From: AB-137-C09 sp964458185
GTDB lineage: Bacteria > Pseudomonadota > Zetaproteobacteria > Mariprofundales > Mariprofundaceae
DNA length: 64,000 bases
Assembly (NCBI GenBank): GCA_964458185.1
Contig: CAYWFG010000001.1
Span: forward strand, 1-64,000
Reading direction: 5' to 3'
Positions 33,818-43,623 of this stretch are shown in pieces. The notes beneath the pieces were generated by a model. That model saw only the letters and a list, made by a program, of their open reading frames with translations, made no database searches and was not told the origin of the DNA. Every line of letters starts with the position of its first letter. Within the stretch, counting starts at the first letter, position 1. The translations under genes and the position numbers were made by a program.

Positions 33818-35414
33818 GACGCAGTACAGGAACCTCCGCAGTAAATATAAAGTTATCCAATGATTGTTCAGCCTGCAATATATGCGTAACAACAAAAAAA
33901 GTCTGTTTGTTTTTGCGGTAATGATGAATACCCCAGTCATTGGCACGACACACTTGCCATACTGTGGCAAGTCCTAGACCCGTTCCACCAGCGGTATGGC
34001 TAGCAAATGGTTCAAAAACACTTTCTTTTAACATATCGGGGATGCCATCGCCTTGGTCAATGATTTGCAACACCCAACCATCATGATTACTGTTGTATTG
34101 AAAGTGAATAGCGACAGTGTTCGCTACAGGGCTGGCTTGCAAGGCGTTACGCAATAAATTATCCATCACCAGTCGCAAATGCCCACTGTCTTCGTGAACG
34201 GTATCAACATCACACTGTACAGCAATATGGTGTTCCTGATTGAGATCTTCTTGTGCCAATGATGCAGCAATTAATGCAGCGATATTGCATGCCTTTCGCT
34301 CAGGCTTCAGTGGGCTGGTATAATTAAGCATATCTGAAATTAAACGGTTGAGGCGCACAATTTCTTCATGAACGATGCATTGAATACGTTGTTGCTTCTC
34401 GGCAGGAACTTTATGCAGTAAATCAATGGCATGACTCATGGTGTGCATGGGGTTACGCAATTCATGGGCTAACATCGCTGCCATGCGCCCCATCGCGGCA
34501 AGTTTATTTTGCTCTATCAATTGATGTTCCAGTAATTTTATACTGGTGATATCAACAAACGTTAGCAGCCAGCATGCTAAGTTTCCGTTTTCAGGCAAGC
34601 GGCAAGCTTTAATTAATTGTGTTTTGTTTTTTTCTTGCCATTCACATTGAAACTTTTTGTTGCCGCCTTGTTGTAAAAAAACAATCAAGTGTTTAGGCAG
34701 TGCATCAAGGGTATCTATTGGCATGCCGATAGCACCTTGATGATTTAATAAATGATGCGCCGCTTCGTTGTAATCCTGAATATTCAAAAAACAATCCAGC
34801 ACCATCATGCCTTCAGACATCGAGGACATTACTTGTTGATGCATACGCTGAAGGTTTTCATGTTGGCGCACCACCAAGTCACTTTCTCGGGCTAGACCAG
34901 CGTGGCGTTTGGCAATAGCTGCCATGATACCACCCACCAATAACAAGATAGATACTTGCAGTAGTAATTGCAACGTAGCCTCTTCGGGTAACATTTCATG
35001 ATTCATAAATGCATACGTATAAATCGCCACCAAATAGCCAGCACAAGCAGCAACACTGACCAAGACCACCGATAAAACATGGGCATGAATACCATTAGCA
35101 ACAATCACAAGACCAAACAGTAAAATAAAAGGGCTATGAAATCCCCCCGTAGCAAAGACAAGCAATGACACCAACAATGTGTCAGCACCAAATTGACATA
35201 GCAGTTGTATCGTAAGGTTAAAATTTCGCCAAATAATTAAAGCTTGTGCAATAGCAAGAAATAAAACCAGTACGCACAGATAAAACAAGCTTTGCCGCTG
35301 CATGACAGAAGCCGTAGGTAAATATACCCACAAAGCAATGGCCAACACCGCAAACATCGCAACACTGCGCAACAGTAAAAGTCGTAACATTTTAGGTGGA
35401 TCAGTACGATTCAT
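33810..35414 (-). CDS. pilS: sensor histidine kinase PilS
   Basis: The 534-residue kinase has six hydrophobic segments in the first 200 residues, a PAS-like region (about 190-300), a HisKA domain with the phospho-accepting His317 in LAHELRNP, and an HATPase with an N box (DNLLRNALQAS), IIDQGDGIP and GGTGLGLA. The layout matches PilS, which senses membrane pilin level and controls PilR. AGGAA lies before the ATG. It sits between pilC and pilR in one operon. Confidence 0.92.
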   Translation of the reverse strand: MNRTDPPKMLRLLLLRSVAMFAVLAIALWVYLPTASVMQRQSLFYLCVLVLFLAIAQALIIWRNFNLTIQLLCQFGADTLLVSLLVFATGGFHSPFILLFGLVIVANGIHAHVLSVVLVSVAACAGYLVAIYTYAFMNHEMLPEEATLQLLLQVSILLLVGGIMAAIAKRHAGLARESDLVVRQHENLQRMHQQVMSSMSEGMMVLDCFLNIQDYNEAAHHLLNHQGAIGMPIDTLDALPKHLIVFLQQGGNKKFQCEWQEKNKTQLIKACRLPENGNLACWLLTFVDITSIKLLEHQLIEQNKLAAMGRMAAMLAHELRNPMHTMSHAIDLLHKVPAEKQQRIQCIVHEEIVRLNRLISDMLNYTSPLKPERKACNIAALIAASLAQEDLNQEHHIAVQCDVDTVHEDSGHLRLVMDNLLRNALQASPVANTVAIHFQYNSNHDGWVLQIIDQGDGIPDMLKESVFEPFASHTAGGTGLGLATVWQVCRANDWGIHHYRKNKQTFFVVTHILQAEQSLDNFIFTAEVPVLRHG

Positions 35415-35432
35415 TTTGTTCCTACTTGCGAT

Positions 35433-36626
35433 TTACAAGCCACCAGCCATGCTAAAAATAGGTAAATACATAGAGATCACCAGACCACCAATAATCACGC
35501 CTAGGAAAGCCATAATCGCTGGTTCCATGAGGGCTGTCATACCATCCACAGCAGTATCGACTTCTTCTTCATAAAAATCAGCGATTTTAGCCAGCATATC
35601 TTCCAGTGTTCCTGTTTGTTCACCAATAGAAATCATTTGCGTAACCATAATGGGAAACAATCCACTGTCTTCTAATGGCCCCGTCAGTGTTCCACCTTCA
35701 CTAATGGATTTTTTACAACTAAGAATAACTTTTTCAATCACAAGGTTACCTGATGTTTCAGCAACGGTATCTAAAGATTCTAAAATGGGAACACCCGCAG
35801 AAGACAATGTTGCAAACGTTCGACAAAAACGGGCAACAGCACCTTTTCTTAAAACATCCCCCAAAACGGGCAAGTTTAACATCAGTTTGTCTAACTGAAA
35901 CCTTCCCTCTGGCGTTTTATAAATAGCTTTAAGACCATAAACCAAGCCAACTGGAACCCCTGCTACAAGGTACCAAAATTTCACAAAGTACCCTGAAATC
36001 ATCATGGTTATTTGGGTAGGATAAGGCAACTCTTTGCCCATACTAGAAAAAATCTCACCAAACACAGGAATCACGAAAATCATCAAAATGGAAGTGACTA
36101 CAAAAGCAACGACCATGATCGAAAGAGGGTATATCATAGCAGACTTTATCTTTGCTTTTAAGGCAATCGCTTTTTCTTTGTATTCACACAGTCTCAATAA
36201 AATAGTATCTAAAATACCGCCTTGCTCACCCGCTTCAACCAAAGAGCATGTCAATCGATCAAAATCATCAGGGAATTTACGAAAACTTTCTCCCAACGGT
36301 GTACCACCTTCCAGTTCTTCACGTACATCACGCAGTAACTTCATCAGTGCTTTCTTATCCGTTCCTTTTTCAGCCATTTCAAAACATTGTACCAGCGGAA
36401 GACCTGCATTGATCATGGTTGACAGTTGCCTAAAGAAGATAGAAATATCTTTTTCGTCCACCTTTTCAGCGAAAATAACAATTTCCATGGGCTTCTTTTT
36501 AACTTTTATTTCAAGAAGTTTTTGCCTGCGCAATGAAGATTGAACAATCAGTTTGTTGTTGGCTTCAATTTCACCGCTCTTTTTTGTGCCATCTTTGGTT
36601 TTAGCCGTCCATAAAAAAATTGCCAT
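35433..36626 (-). CDS. pilC: type IV pilus inner-membrane platform protein PilC
   Basis: The 397-residue protein has two T2SF domains, each with the G.PL.(Q/E)..E signature (INAGLPLVQCFEMAE near 96 and SAGVPILESLDTVAE near 285), and three membrane segments (about 165-195, 215-240, 370-392). It starts MAIFLWTAKTKDG, as PilC proteins do. It holds the assembly ATPase to the membrane. Its ATG overlaps the pilB stop (TAATG). Confidence 0.96.
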   Translation of the reverse strand: MAIFLWTAKTKDGTKKSGEIEANNKLIVQSSLRRQKLLEIKVKKKPMEIVIFAEKVDEKDISIFFRQLSTMINAGLPLVQCFEMAEKGTDKKALMKLLRDVREELEGGTPLGESFRKFPDDFDRLTCSLVEAGEQGGILDTILLRLCEYKEKAIALKAKIKSAMIYPLSIMVVAFVVTSILMIFVIPVFGEIFSSMGKELPYPTQITMMISGYFVKFWYLVAGVPVGLVYGLKAIYKTPEGRFQLDKLMLNLPVLGDVLRKGAVARFCRTFATLSSAGVPILESLDTVAETSGNLVIEKVILSCKKSISEGGTLTGPLEDSGLFPIMVTQMISIGEQTGTLEDMLAKIADFYEEEVDTAVDGMTALMEPAIMAFLGVIIGGLVISMYLPIFSMAGGL

Positions 36627-38323
36627 TAATCACCCACCGTTACACGCAAGCATTCTTCTAGCGATAAATCGCCCGACTTTACTTTGTTTAATGCTGCCAT
36701 CCGCAGTGTTTTCACACCCAAGGAGATGGCAATAGCATTGATGTCATCTGAGTTTTTCCCTTCGTAGACAGCTTCACGAATGGCTTCATACACAGGCATA
36801 ACCTGATAAATACCCACTCGACCTTTGTAACCTGTACCATTGCACACGCTGCACCCCTTGCCTTGCTTGGGCTGAAATGTGCCAATATCTTCTTTAGCGA
36901 TGCCTGCTGCAATCAATGCTTCCGCAGGGAGTTCTACAGGTGCACTGCATTTACTGCATGTTCTGCGACCCAGTCGCTGTGCAGTGACGAGATTTACGGC
37001 TGATCCAACAAGAAAACTTTCAACGCCCATATTAATCATACGGGTCATGGTTGATGGTGCGTCATTGGTATGCAAGGTGGCTAATACCAAATGCCCTGTT
37101 AACGCAGCCTTGATACCAATGGCGGCGGTGTCGTAGTCTCGAATTTCACCAATAAGAATAATATCAGGATCTTGGCGTAAAAAAGATTTTAATGCAGCAG
37201 GAAAGTCCATGCCAATCGCAGTATTAATATTGACCTGATTAATGCCCATAAAGTTAAACTCTACAGGGTCTTCAGCCGTACAAATATTGACCCCAGGCTG
37301 ATTAATTTCAGCCACCGCAGAATAAAGGCTTACTGTTTTACCCGAACCTGTCGGCCCTGTGACCAATACCATACCATAAGGCTGGTGAATTTGCTCTTTG
37401 AATTTTTTCAGGTCTTCTTCTTCATAGCCCAGCTTGGTCATATCTAACTGAAGGTTAGATGGGTCAAGCAAACGCATAACGACTTTTTCACCAAACAAAG
37501 TGGGTAGCACTGACACACGAAAATCCACCGTTTTGGCTTTGGATAAACGCAGTTTTATACGTCCATCTTGCGGCACACGGCGTTCGGCAATATCCAAGCG
37601 GGCTTGAATTTTAATCCGTGAGACCATCGCATCGCGCATTTTCATGGGGGGGCGCATGATTTCGTGCAATACACCGTCAATACGGTAGCGCACACGCACC
37701 AACTTTTCATACGGTTCAACGTGAATGTCTGAAGCACCGCGTTTAATAGCATCCAATAAAATAAGGTTTACCAGCTTCACAACGGGCGCTGCTTCCGTTG
37801 CAGCGGTCACGCTTTGAGCATCAATGGCATCGTCAGAAGTATCGACCACTTCCATGTCATTCGCGCCCATTTCATCCATTACATCTTCAAGTTGTTGCCC
37901 TGCACCACCAAGGTCATCAAGCTTGCCCAAAATAGCTGTTTCTGAAGCAATAACAATATCAATCTGACCGCCGCAAATAAAGGCCATTTCATCCAGCGCA
38001 TTGATGTTGTAAGGGTCACTGACAGCCATGGTGATGGCGTTGCCACGGCGTTTTAGTGGCAGTGCAACATTCTTGCGTAAAATATCCATGGGTATTTTAG
38101 TGATGTTAGGGGGGACTTCACCTTGGCTAAGATCAACCAATGGGCGACCAAAGGCGTTAGCAATAAACACCGTTAAGTTTTCTTCGTTGAAGGTTTTTTG
38201 AGCAATCAACTCTGCGCTTAATGAACTTCCATTCAGCTTCATATTGCGGTATGCTTCAGCAAGAACCGCTTGCGAAATCGCTTTTTTTCGCAATAAAATA
38301 TCACCCAGCCTCGATTGACTCAT
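36626..38323 (-). CDS. pilB: type IV pilus extension ATPase PilB
   Basis: The 565-residue hexameric ATPase powers pilus extension. Residues about 1-150 form the MshEN N-terminal domain. The core has Walker A GPTGSGKT at about 323-330, the Asp box, LLIGEIRD-type Walker B (IILIGEIRDYDTA), the His box LATLHTND, and a zinc-binding tetracysteine in CSKC and CSVC. Length fits PilB; the retraction ATPase PilT is not in the window. Confidence 0.97.
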   Translation of the reverse strand: MSQSRLGDILLRKKAISQAVLAEAYRNMKLNGSSLSAELIAQKTFNEENLTVFIANAFGRPLVDLSQGEVPPNITKIPMDILRKNVALPLKRRGNAITMAVSDPYNINALDEMAFICGGQIDIVIASETAILGKLDDLGGAGQQLEDVMDEMGANDMEVVDTSDDAIDAQSVTAATEAAPVVKLVNLILLDAIKRGASDIHVEPYEKLVRVRYRIDGVLHEIMRPPMKMRDAMVSRIKIQARLDIAERRVPQDGRIKLRLSKAKTVDFRVSVLPTLFGEKVVMRLLDPSNLQLDMTKLGYEEEDLKKFKEQIHQPYGMVLVTGPTGSGKTVSLYSAVAEINQPGVNICTAEDPVEFNFMGINQVNINTAIGMDFPAALKSFLRQDPDIILIGEIRDYDTAAIGIKAALTGHLVLATLHTNDAPSTMTRMINMGVESFLVGSAVNLVTAQRLGRRTCSKCSAPVELPAEALIAAGIAKEDIGTFQPKQGKGCSVCNGTGYKGRVGIYQVMPVYEAIREAVYEGKNSDDINAIAISLGVKTLRMAALNKVKSGDLSLEECLRVTVGD

Positions 38324-38359
38324 GCGTCCTCCATGGTGTGGTTGTATGATTTCATGTTG

Positions 38360-39241
38360 TTAGTTATACCAGCCTGCTAATGCTGTGGCTGATCTGGGCA
38401 GTTGCTGCTCTAGCCATTGCATGCATGGTAGATAATCAGGTGTTGGACAATCATGCCACCAAGCAAATGAGGCTGCACCTTGTGCAATCAACATAGGAAG
38501 TCCATCGGTGCATGATCGTGTTTTTTTGACGGCGCGGCAAAAAGCAGTATCACCATCAGGGCGGTAGACAGCATCCATCGCAGCACCTTTACCCGCAATC
38601 AAAAAGGGAAAGGCATCGTCGGCATGAAGTCCAATGCTGCTACAGTTGATGCAGGTGGTTGCCTTGATGCTTACTGCACTCACATCTTTTTGATGCCAAT
38701 CAATCACATGGCATGCCATTGTAGGGTAATGCATCGCAATATGTCGCTGCAAATCTTCAGCACGGCTACGTGTTCGGTTAACGATGGTTAATTGCTTGCA
38801 TTCTAACGCTGCCAAAGCATGAACAGCAGCGTATGCTGTACCGCCTGCACCAAACAATAACGCATCAGAGAGGTCAGCCTGTAATCCTTGCAATGTTGCT
38901 GCAACACCCAAGTGATCGGTGTTACAACTGAACCATTCATTATTGATGTTTTTTAAGGTGTTTACTGCCCCAATGGTTTGAGCTATGGCATCAGGGGTTG
39001 ATGCAGCAAACACATTTTGTTTGTGTGGAACGGTAATGTTTAAGCCAGATACGCTTGCTGTACGTAAACCATTTAATGATTCTATCAACAATTCAGGTTT
39101 CACAGAAAAGGGTATGTAACATGCATCTATCATTGATTCTTTGATAAAAAACTGTTGAAACAACGGTGATAATGAATGGGTAACAGGGAAGCCAATAATG
39201 CCATAGACTTGAGTTGATCCAGATATTTGCATGTTCACCAT
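38360..39241 (-). CDS. aroE: shikimate dehydrogenase
   Basis: The 293-residue enzyme reduces 3-dehydroshikimate with NADPH. Shikimate-binding residues lie in GFPVTHSLSP and LNITVPHKQ (with the catalytic Lys), and the second Asp in NTDHLGV. The Rossmann motif FGAGGTAYA and NRTRSRA mark the NADPH site. It opens the - strand pilus operon 36 bases before pilB. The ATG at 39241 or that at 39232 (MQISG) may be used; no strong ribosome site separates them. Confidence 0.93.
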   Translation of the reverse strand: MVNMQISGSTQVYGIIGFPVTHSLSPLFQQFFIKESMIDACYIPFSVKPELLIESLNGLRTASVSGLNITVPHKQNVFAASTPDAIAQTIGAVNTLKNINNEWFSCNTDHLGVAATLQGLQADLSDALLFGAGGTAYAAVHALAALECKQLTIVNRTRSRAEDLQRHIAMHYPTMACHVIDWHQKDVSAVSIKATTCINCSSIGLHADDAFPFLIAGKGAAMDAVYRPDGDTAFCRAVKKTRSCTDGLPMLIAQGAASFAWWHDCPTPDYLPCMQWLEQQLPRSATALAGWYN

Positions 39242-39330
39242 TCAACATACCAATCATTATTTGTCAATAATATAAGGTACATTAAGTTGCGATGACTACT
39301 TTTTTATTCGATTCTTACATGGATTCTGCT

Positions 39331-39409
39331 AGTGTTCGCCCGCCTGATTGAACACTCAAACGCTTGTTCTGGTTTTATTGTACCGCTTGACAATATAAAT
39401 GTAGTGTTC
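39331..39409. promoter_or_regulatory. inverted and direct repeats upstream of glpX, operator candidate
   Basis: agtgttc at 39331-39337 is mirrored by gaacact at 39350-39356 with 12 bases between, and agtgttc recurs at 39403-39409, about 40 bases before the glpX start. A TTGACA hexamer lies at 39387-39392, but no good -10 follows at 17 bases. Half-sites of this spacing suit a LysR-type regulator such as CbbR; this is inference, as no regulator gene is next to it. Confidence 0.35.
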
Positions 39410-39445
39410 TCGGCAAAGCTTAAAGTTTTGGAGGGAGGATGCAGC

Positions 39446-40399
39446 ATGGCTAAGGTGACTGATCTAAAAATTGATTTGGTCGAGGTATGTGAGGCGGCGG
39501 CGCGTGCTTGCGCGTCATTCGTGGGTTCTGGTCAAAAAGACGAAGGGGATGGTCTCGCTGTCGATGCGATGCGTGACCGCATCAATCAAGTTGAAATGCG
39601 CGGTGAAATTGTCATTGGTGAAGGGGCAAAAGACGAAGCGCCTGCCTTGTACGATGGCGAAAAAGTTGGCACGGGCAATGGCGTTGGTGTTGATATTGCT
39701 GTTGACCCGATTGAGGGAACCAACTTATTTGCCAAAGATATGCCTGGTTCTATTTGCACATTGGCTGCCTCCCCTGAAGGCAGCATGTACCAATCAGGTT
39801 CATGCTTTTACATGGATAAACAAGTATACCCGAAAGCTGCGCGTGGAAAAATCGACCCTGAAGCACCTGTTGCAGAGCGTTTGCAGCAATTGGCTGTTGC
39901 CTTGGGTAAAGATATTCGTGAAGTTAAGGTTTTTATTTTACAAAAACCACGCCATGAAAAACTTTTGCAAGAAGTCTATGCTGCGGGCGCAAAAGTTCGT
40001 TTAGCCACCGATGGTGATGTCAATGGTGCGATTCAGGCAATTTTAAATATGGGATCTGATGCCTTGTTTGGCATTGGCGGCACACCAGAAGGCATTGTCA
40101 CCGCATGTGCAGCCCGTGCTATGGGCGCGGAAATGTTTGCCCGCATGGCACCGCAAAAAGATTTTGAAATTGAAGCGTGTAAAAAAGAAGGCGTGGATAC
40201 CCAACGCATCATCACCCGTGATGAATTAGTCACCTCTGATGATTGCTTGTTTATTGCCACAGGCTTAACCAGCGGTGCGTATGTGCGCCATGTTAAAACA
40301 GGTGCTGATTCGCACGGTCGTTTTATGACCACTGATACCATCGTATTGGATGGTGGCATTGGTAATATGCGTCGCGTTCAGACTACACTTCATATTTAA
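39446..40399 (+). CDS. glpX: class II (GlpX-type) fructose-1,6-bisphosphatase / sedoheptulose bisphosphatase
   Basis: The 317-residue enzyme starts at the ATG at 39446, with GAGGGAGG 7 bases upstream; longer frames lack homology. The metal and phosphate sites are visible as GEGAKDEAPALY, VDIAVDPIEGTNL and FGIGGTPEGI. GlpX enzymes remove the 1-phosphate of fructose 1,6-bisphosphate and in many autotrophs also of sedoheptulose 1,7-bisphosphate. First gene of the carbon-metabolism operon, 31 bases before tkt. Confidence 0.95.
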   Translation: MAKVTDLKIDLVEVCEAAARACASFVGSGQKDEGDGLAVDAMRDRINQVEMRGEIVIGEGAKDEAPALYDGEKVGTGNGVGVDIAVDPIEGTNLFAKDMPGSICTLAASPEGSMYQSGSCFYMDKQVYPKAARGKIDPEAPVAERLQQLAVALGKDIREVKVFILQKPRHEKLLQEVYAAGAKVRLATDGDVNGAIQAILNMGSDALFGIGGTPEGIVTACAARAMGAEMFARMAPQKDFEIEACKKEGVDTQRIITRDELVTSDDCLFIATGLTSGAYVRHVKTGADSHGRFMTTDTIVLDGGIGNMRRVQTTLHI

Positions 40400-40430
40400 T
40401 AAAAAAAACATTTAACAATAGGAGTCTTAC

Positions 40431-42428
40431 ATGACTGATACAAATCGTCGCCATTTAGCCAACGCCGTTCGTGTGTTGTCTATGGATGCCGTTCAAAAAG
40501 CAAATTCTGGTCACCCCGGTGCGCCGATGGGCATGGCAGATATTGCCGAAGTGCTTTGGAATGACTTTTTAAAACACAACCCAAGCAACCCTAAATGGGC
40601 AGACCGTGATCGTTTTATTCTATCCAATGGTCATGGTTCGATGTTGATTTACTCATTATTGCACCTTTCTGGTTATGGCTTGCCAATGGATGAAATTAAA
40701 CAATTCCGTCAATTACATTCTAAAACCCCAGGGCATCCTGAATACGGTTATGCGCCGGGCGTTGAAACCACAACAGGTCCTTTGGGGCAAGGCATCACCA
40801 ATGGTGTCGGCATGGCACTTGCCGAGAGCATGCTAGCTGGTCAATTTAACCAAGAAGGTCATGATATTATCGACCACTATACCTATGTCTTCCACGGCGA
40901 TGGTTGCCTGATGGAGGGTATTTCTCATGAGGCTTGCTCGCTTGCAGGCACGTTGGGACTGGGTAAGTTGATGATGTTTTGGGATGACAACGGTATTTCC
41001 ATTGATGGCGATGTTGAAGGCTGGTTTACTGACGATACCCCCGCACGTTTTGAATCATACGGCTGGCAGGTTATTCGCAATGTTGATGGTCATGATGCTG
41101 ATGAGATCAAAACAGCAATTGAATCAGCACGCAGCAACAGCACGCAGCCTACGTTGATTTGTTGCAAGACTATTATTGGTTTTGGTTCACCAAACAAATC
41201 AGGCAGCCATGATTGCCATGGTGCTGCTTTGGGTGATGAAGAATGCGCCTTGGTACGCAAAGAACTAAGCTGGGATCATGCGCCGTTTGAGATTCCTGCT
41301 GATGTGTATGCAGGTTGGGATGCCAAAGACGCTGGCGCAAGTGCAGAATCGGATTGGGATAGCCGCATGGATGCTTACCGTACTGCCCACCCTGCATTGG
41401 CAGCCGAGTTGGATCGTCGTTTGGCAGGAACTTTACCTGATAACTGGGCAGAGTCTGCCACCGCATGGATCAATCAATTACGCGAAGAAAAACCAGGTTG
41501 GGCAACCCGTGTTGCTTCTGGTAAAACAATCGGTGCTTTTGCGGCAATATTGCCTGAATTGGTCGGTGGTTCGGCTGATTTAGCGCCTTCAAACAATACC
41601 AAATGGCCAGCATCAGTGGCTTATTCTAAAGACAATACTTCAGGCAACTACATGCATTATGGTGTGCGTGAATTCGGCATGTCACACATGATGAACGGTA
41701 TGACCTTGCATGGCGGAATTATTCCTTTTGGTGCAACATTCTTGATGTTCTCTGAATATGCGCGCAATGCGATTCGTATGTCAGCATTGATGGGTGTCGG
41801 AACTATCTTTGTTTATACCCATGATTCCATTGGTTTGGGCGAAGATGGCCCTACCCATCAGCCTGTTGAGCAGATTTCAACCTTGCGCATGATTCCTAAC
41901 ATGAACACATGGCGACCTTGTGATGCTGTGGAGGCTGCGGTTTCTTGGAAATGCGCGGTTGAGCGTCGCGATAATCCATCCATTTTGATCTTTACCCGTC
42001 AAGGTTTGCCTTGCAACGATTACACCGATACACAAGTAGCCAATATTGAACGTGGTGGTTATATCTTGTCAGATTGCGACGGTACACCTGATGCTATTAT
42101 TATTGGTACAGGCTCTGAAGTGCAATTGGCTGTCGCTGCCAAAGCAGAGCTTGCAGGCAAAAACATTCGCATCGTTTCCATTCCTTGTACAGAGCGTTTT
42201 GATGCCCAATCAGATGAGTACAAAGAAAGTGTATTGCCATCATCGGTGACTGCACGTGTTGCGGTTGAAGCAGGGGTGACTGGCTTTTGGTACAAATATG
42301 TTGGTTTGAACGGTAAAGTGATTGGTATTGATTGCTTTGGCGAATCAGCACCCGCAGCAGCATTATTCAAAGAATTTGGTATTACCACTGAAGCAGTTGT
42401 TGCAGCAGTGAATGACGTAACCGCTTAA
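40431..42428 (+). CDS. tkt: transketolase
   Basis: The 665-residue thiamine-diphosphate enzyme moves two-carbon units in the Calvin and pentose-phosphate pathways. The N-terminal domain has ANSGHPGAPMGMA, TTGPLGQG, and the cofactor motif HGDGCLMEG ending in the second metal-site Asn of DDNGISIDG. The middle domain has MNGMTLHGG and THDSIGLGEDGPTHQP. The ATG has TAGGAGT upstream. Part of the Calvin-type operon with glpX and gap. Confidence 0.97.
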   Translation: MTDTNRRHLANAVRVLSMDAVQKANSGHPGAPMGMADIAEVLWNDFLKHNPSNPKWADRDRFILSNGHGSMLIYSLLHLSGYGLPMDEIKQFRQLHSKTPGHPEYGYAPGVETTTGPLGQGITNGVGMALAESMLAGQFNQEGHDIIDHYTYVFHGDGCLMEGISHEACSLAGTLGLGKLMMFWDDNGISIDGDVEGWFTDDTPARFESYGWQVIRNVDGHDADEIKTAIESARSNSTQPTLICCKTIIGFGSPNKSGSHDCHGAALGDEECALVRKELSWDHAPFEIPADVYAGWDAKDAGASAESDWDSRMDAYRTAHPALAAELDRRLAGTLPDNWAESATAWINQLREEKPGWATRVASGKTIGAFAAILPELVGGSADLAPSNNTKWPASVAYSKDNTSGNYMHYGVREFGMSHMMNGMTLHGGIIPFGATFLMFSEYARNAIRMSALMGVGTIFVYTHDSIGLGEDGPTHQPVEQISTLRMIPNMNTWRPCDAVEAAVSWKCAVERRDNPSILIFTRQGLPCNDYTDTQVANIERGGYILSDCDGTPDAIIIGTGSEVQLAVAAKAELAGKNIRIVSIPCTERFDAQSDEYKESVLPSSVTARVAVEAGVTGFWYKYVGLNGKVIGIDCFGESAPAAALFKEFGITTEAVVAAVNDVTA

Positions 42429-42474
42429 TTGATGTTTTTTGTGCTTAAAATTAAAATAATGGGAGGTTTTTTAT

Positions 42475-43473
42475 ATGACAATTCGTGTAGGTATTAATGG
42501 TTTTGGGCGTATTGGTCGCATGGCTTTTCGCGCAGCAGCAAAAGACTTTCAAGATATTGAAATTGTTGCCATCAATGATTTATTGGATCCTGCGTATTTG
42601 GCGTACATGCTTAAATACGACTCTGTTCACGGTCGTTTTGATGGTGATGTATCGGTTGAAGATGGTAATCTGATCGTTAACGGAAAAACCATTCGTTTGA
42701 CCGCAGAGCGTGACCCAGCCAACTTAAAATGGAATGAAGTAAACGCTGATTTGATTTTGGAATGCACAGGGTTTTTCTTAACTGAAGAAACTTGCCAAAA
42801 ACATATTGACGCAGGTGCTAAAAAAGTGGTGCAAAGTGCGCCATCTAAAGATCATACACCGATGTTTGTTTATGGCGTGAACCACGAGAAATATGCAGGT
42901 GAGGCGATTGTTTCAGCCGCATCTTGCACCACCAATTGCCTTGCGCCTATAGCTAAGGTAATCAATGATAACTTTGGCATCAAACGTGGTTTGATGACCA
43001 CTGTGCATGCGGCAACGGCAACCCAAAAAACCGTTGATGGTCCTTCGTTAAAAGATTGGCGTGGTGGTCGTGGTATTTTAGAAAATATCATCCCATCATC
43101 GACGGGTGCTGCCAAGGCTGTGGGCAAGGTTATTCCTGAACTCAATGGGAAGTTAACAGGCATGGCATTTCGTGTGCCAACATCCGATGTTTCTGTGGTT
43201 GATTTAACGGTAGAACTTAACAAAGAAACCACCTATGAAGAAATTTGTGCGACCGTGAAAGCAGCTTCTGAAGGTGCGATGAAAGGCGTGCTTGGCTATA
43301 CCGAAGAAAAAGTGGTATCGACTGATTTCCGTGGTATCGCAGAACCATCTACTTTTGATGCCACTGCAGGCATTGCATTGGATGGTACGTTTGTGAAAAT
43401 TGTCGCATGGTATGACAATGAATATGGTTATACTTGCAATATGATGAGCTTGGTTCGCCACGTCGCTGATTAA
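42475..43473 (+). CDS. gap: glyceraldehyde-3-phosphate dehydrogenase
   Basis: The 332-residue enzyme starts TIRVGINGFGRIGR, the nucleotide-binding loop. The active-site Cys is at about 151 in SAASCTTNCLAP and the partner His lies in MTTVHAAT. The Asp in AINDLLDP after the second strand usually favours NAD over NADP, though in Calvin operons the enzyme may use either. GGGAGG lies about 9 bases upstream of the ATG. A long leader with hairpins separates it from pgk. Confidence 0.97.
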   Translation: MTIRVGINGFGRIGRMAFRAAAKDFQDIEIVAINDLLDPAYLAYMLKYDSVHGRFDGDVSVEDGNLIVNGKTIRLTAERDPANLKWNEVNADLILECTGFFLTEETCQKHIDAGAKKVVQSAPSKDHTPMFVYGVNHEKYAGEAIVSAASCTTNCLAPIAKVINDNFGIKRGLMTTVHAATATQKTVDGPSLKDWRGGRGILENIIPSSTGAAKAVGKVIPELNGKLTGMAFRVPTSDVSVVDLTVELNKETTYEEICATVKAASEGAMKGVLGYTEEKVVSTDFRGIAEPSTFDATAGIALDGTFVKIVAWYDNEYGYTCNMMSLVRHVAD

Positions 43474-43490
43474 GTTTTTGTTTTGATGTG

Positions 43491-43560
43491 CGTGCGGGGG
43501 AATTGCTCCCGCACGTTTGTCGATGATGCTTGTGTAGTATTAGGCAGTATCGACAAACGT
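43491..43560. promoter_or_regulatory. two abutting hairpins in the gap-pgk spacer
   Basis: The first stem pairs cgtgcggg (43491-43498) with cccgcacg (43508-43515). The second pairs acgtttgtcgat (43513-43524) with atcgacaaacgt (43549-43560), a perfect 12-bp stem with a 24-base loop. They share three bases, so both cannot be fully formed at once. They could set relative gap and pgk mRNA levels by termination, processing or stability. No T-run follows, so a plain terminator is unlikely. Confidence 0.5.
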
Positions 43561-43623
43561 TGTCACATGGGTTTGTTAGTGTGTTTGATTATCCTATAAT
43601 TTATCTTCGTTGGAGGAATTGCA

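Noticed and set aside
33817..33970. N-terminal extension of pilR upstream of 33817
   Set aside because: The extra 51 codons are the out-of-frame end of pilS and have no receiver homology; the conserved MADILLVEDE start is at 33817.
39332..39445. N-terminal extension of glpX
   Set aside because: The extra codons cover the operator-like repeats and a GGAGGG site immediately precedes the ATG at 39446.
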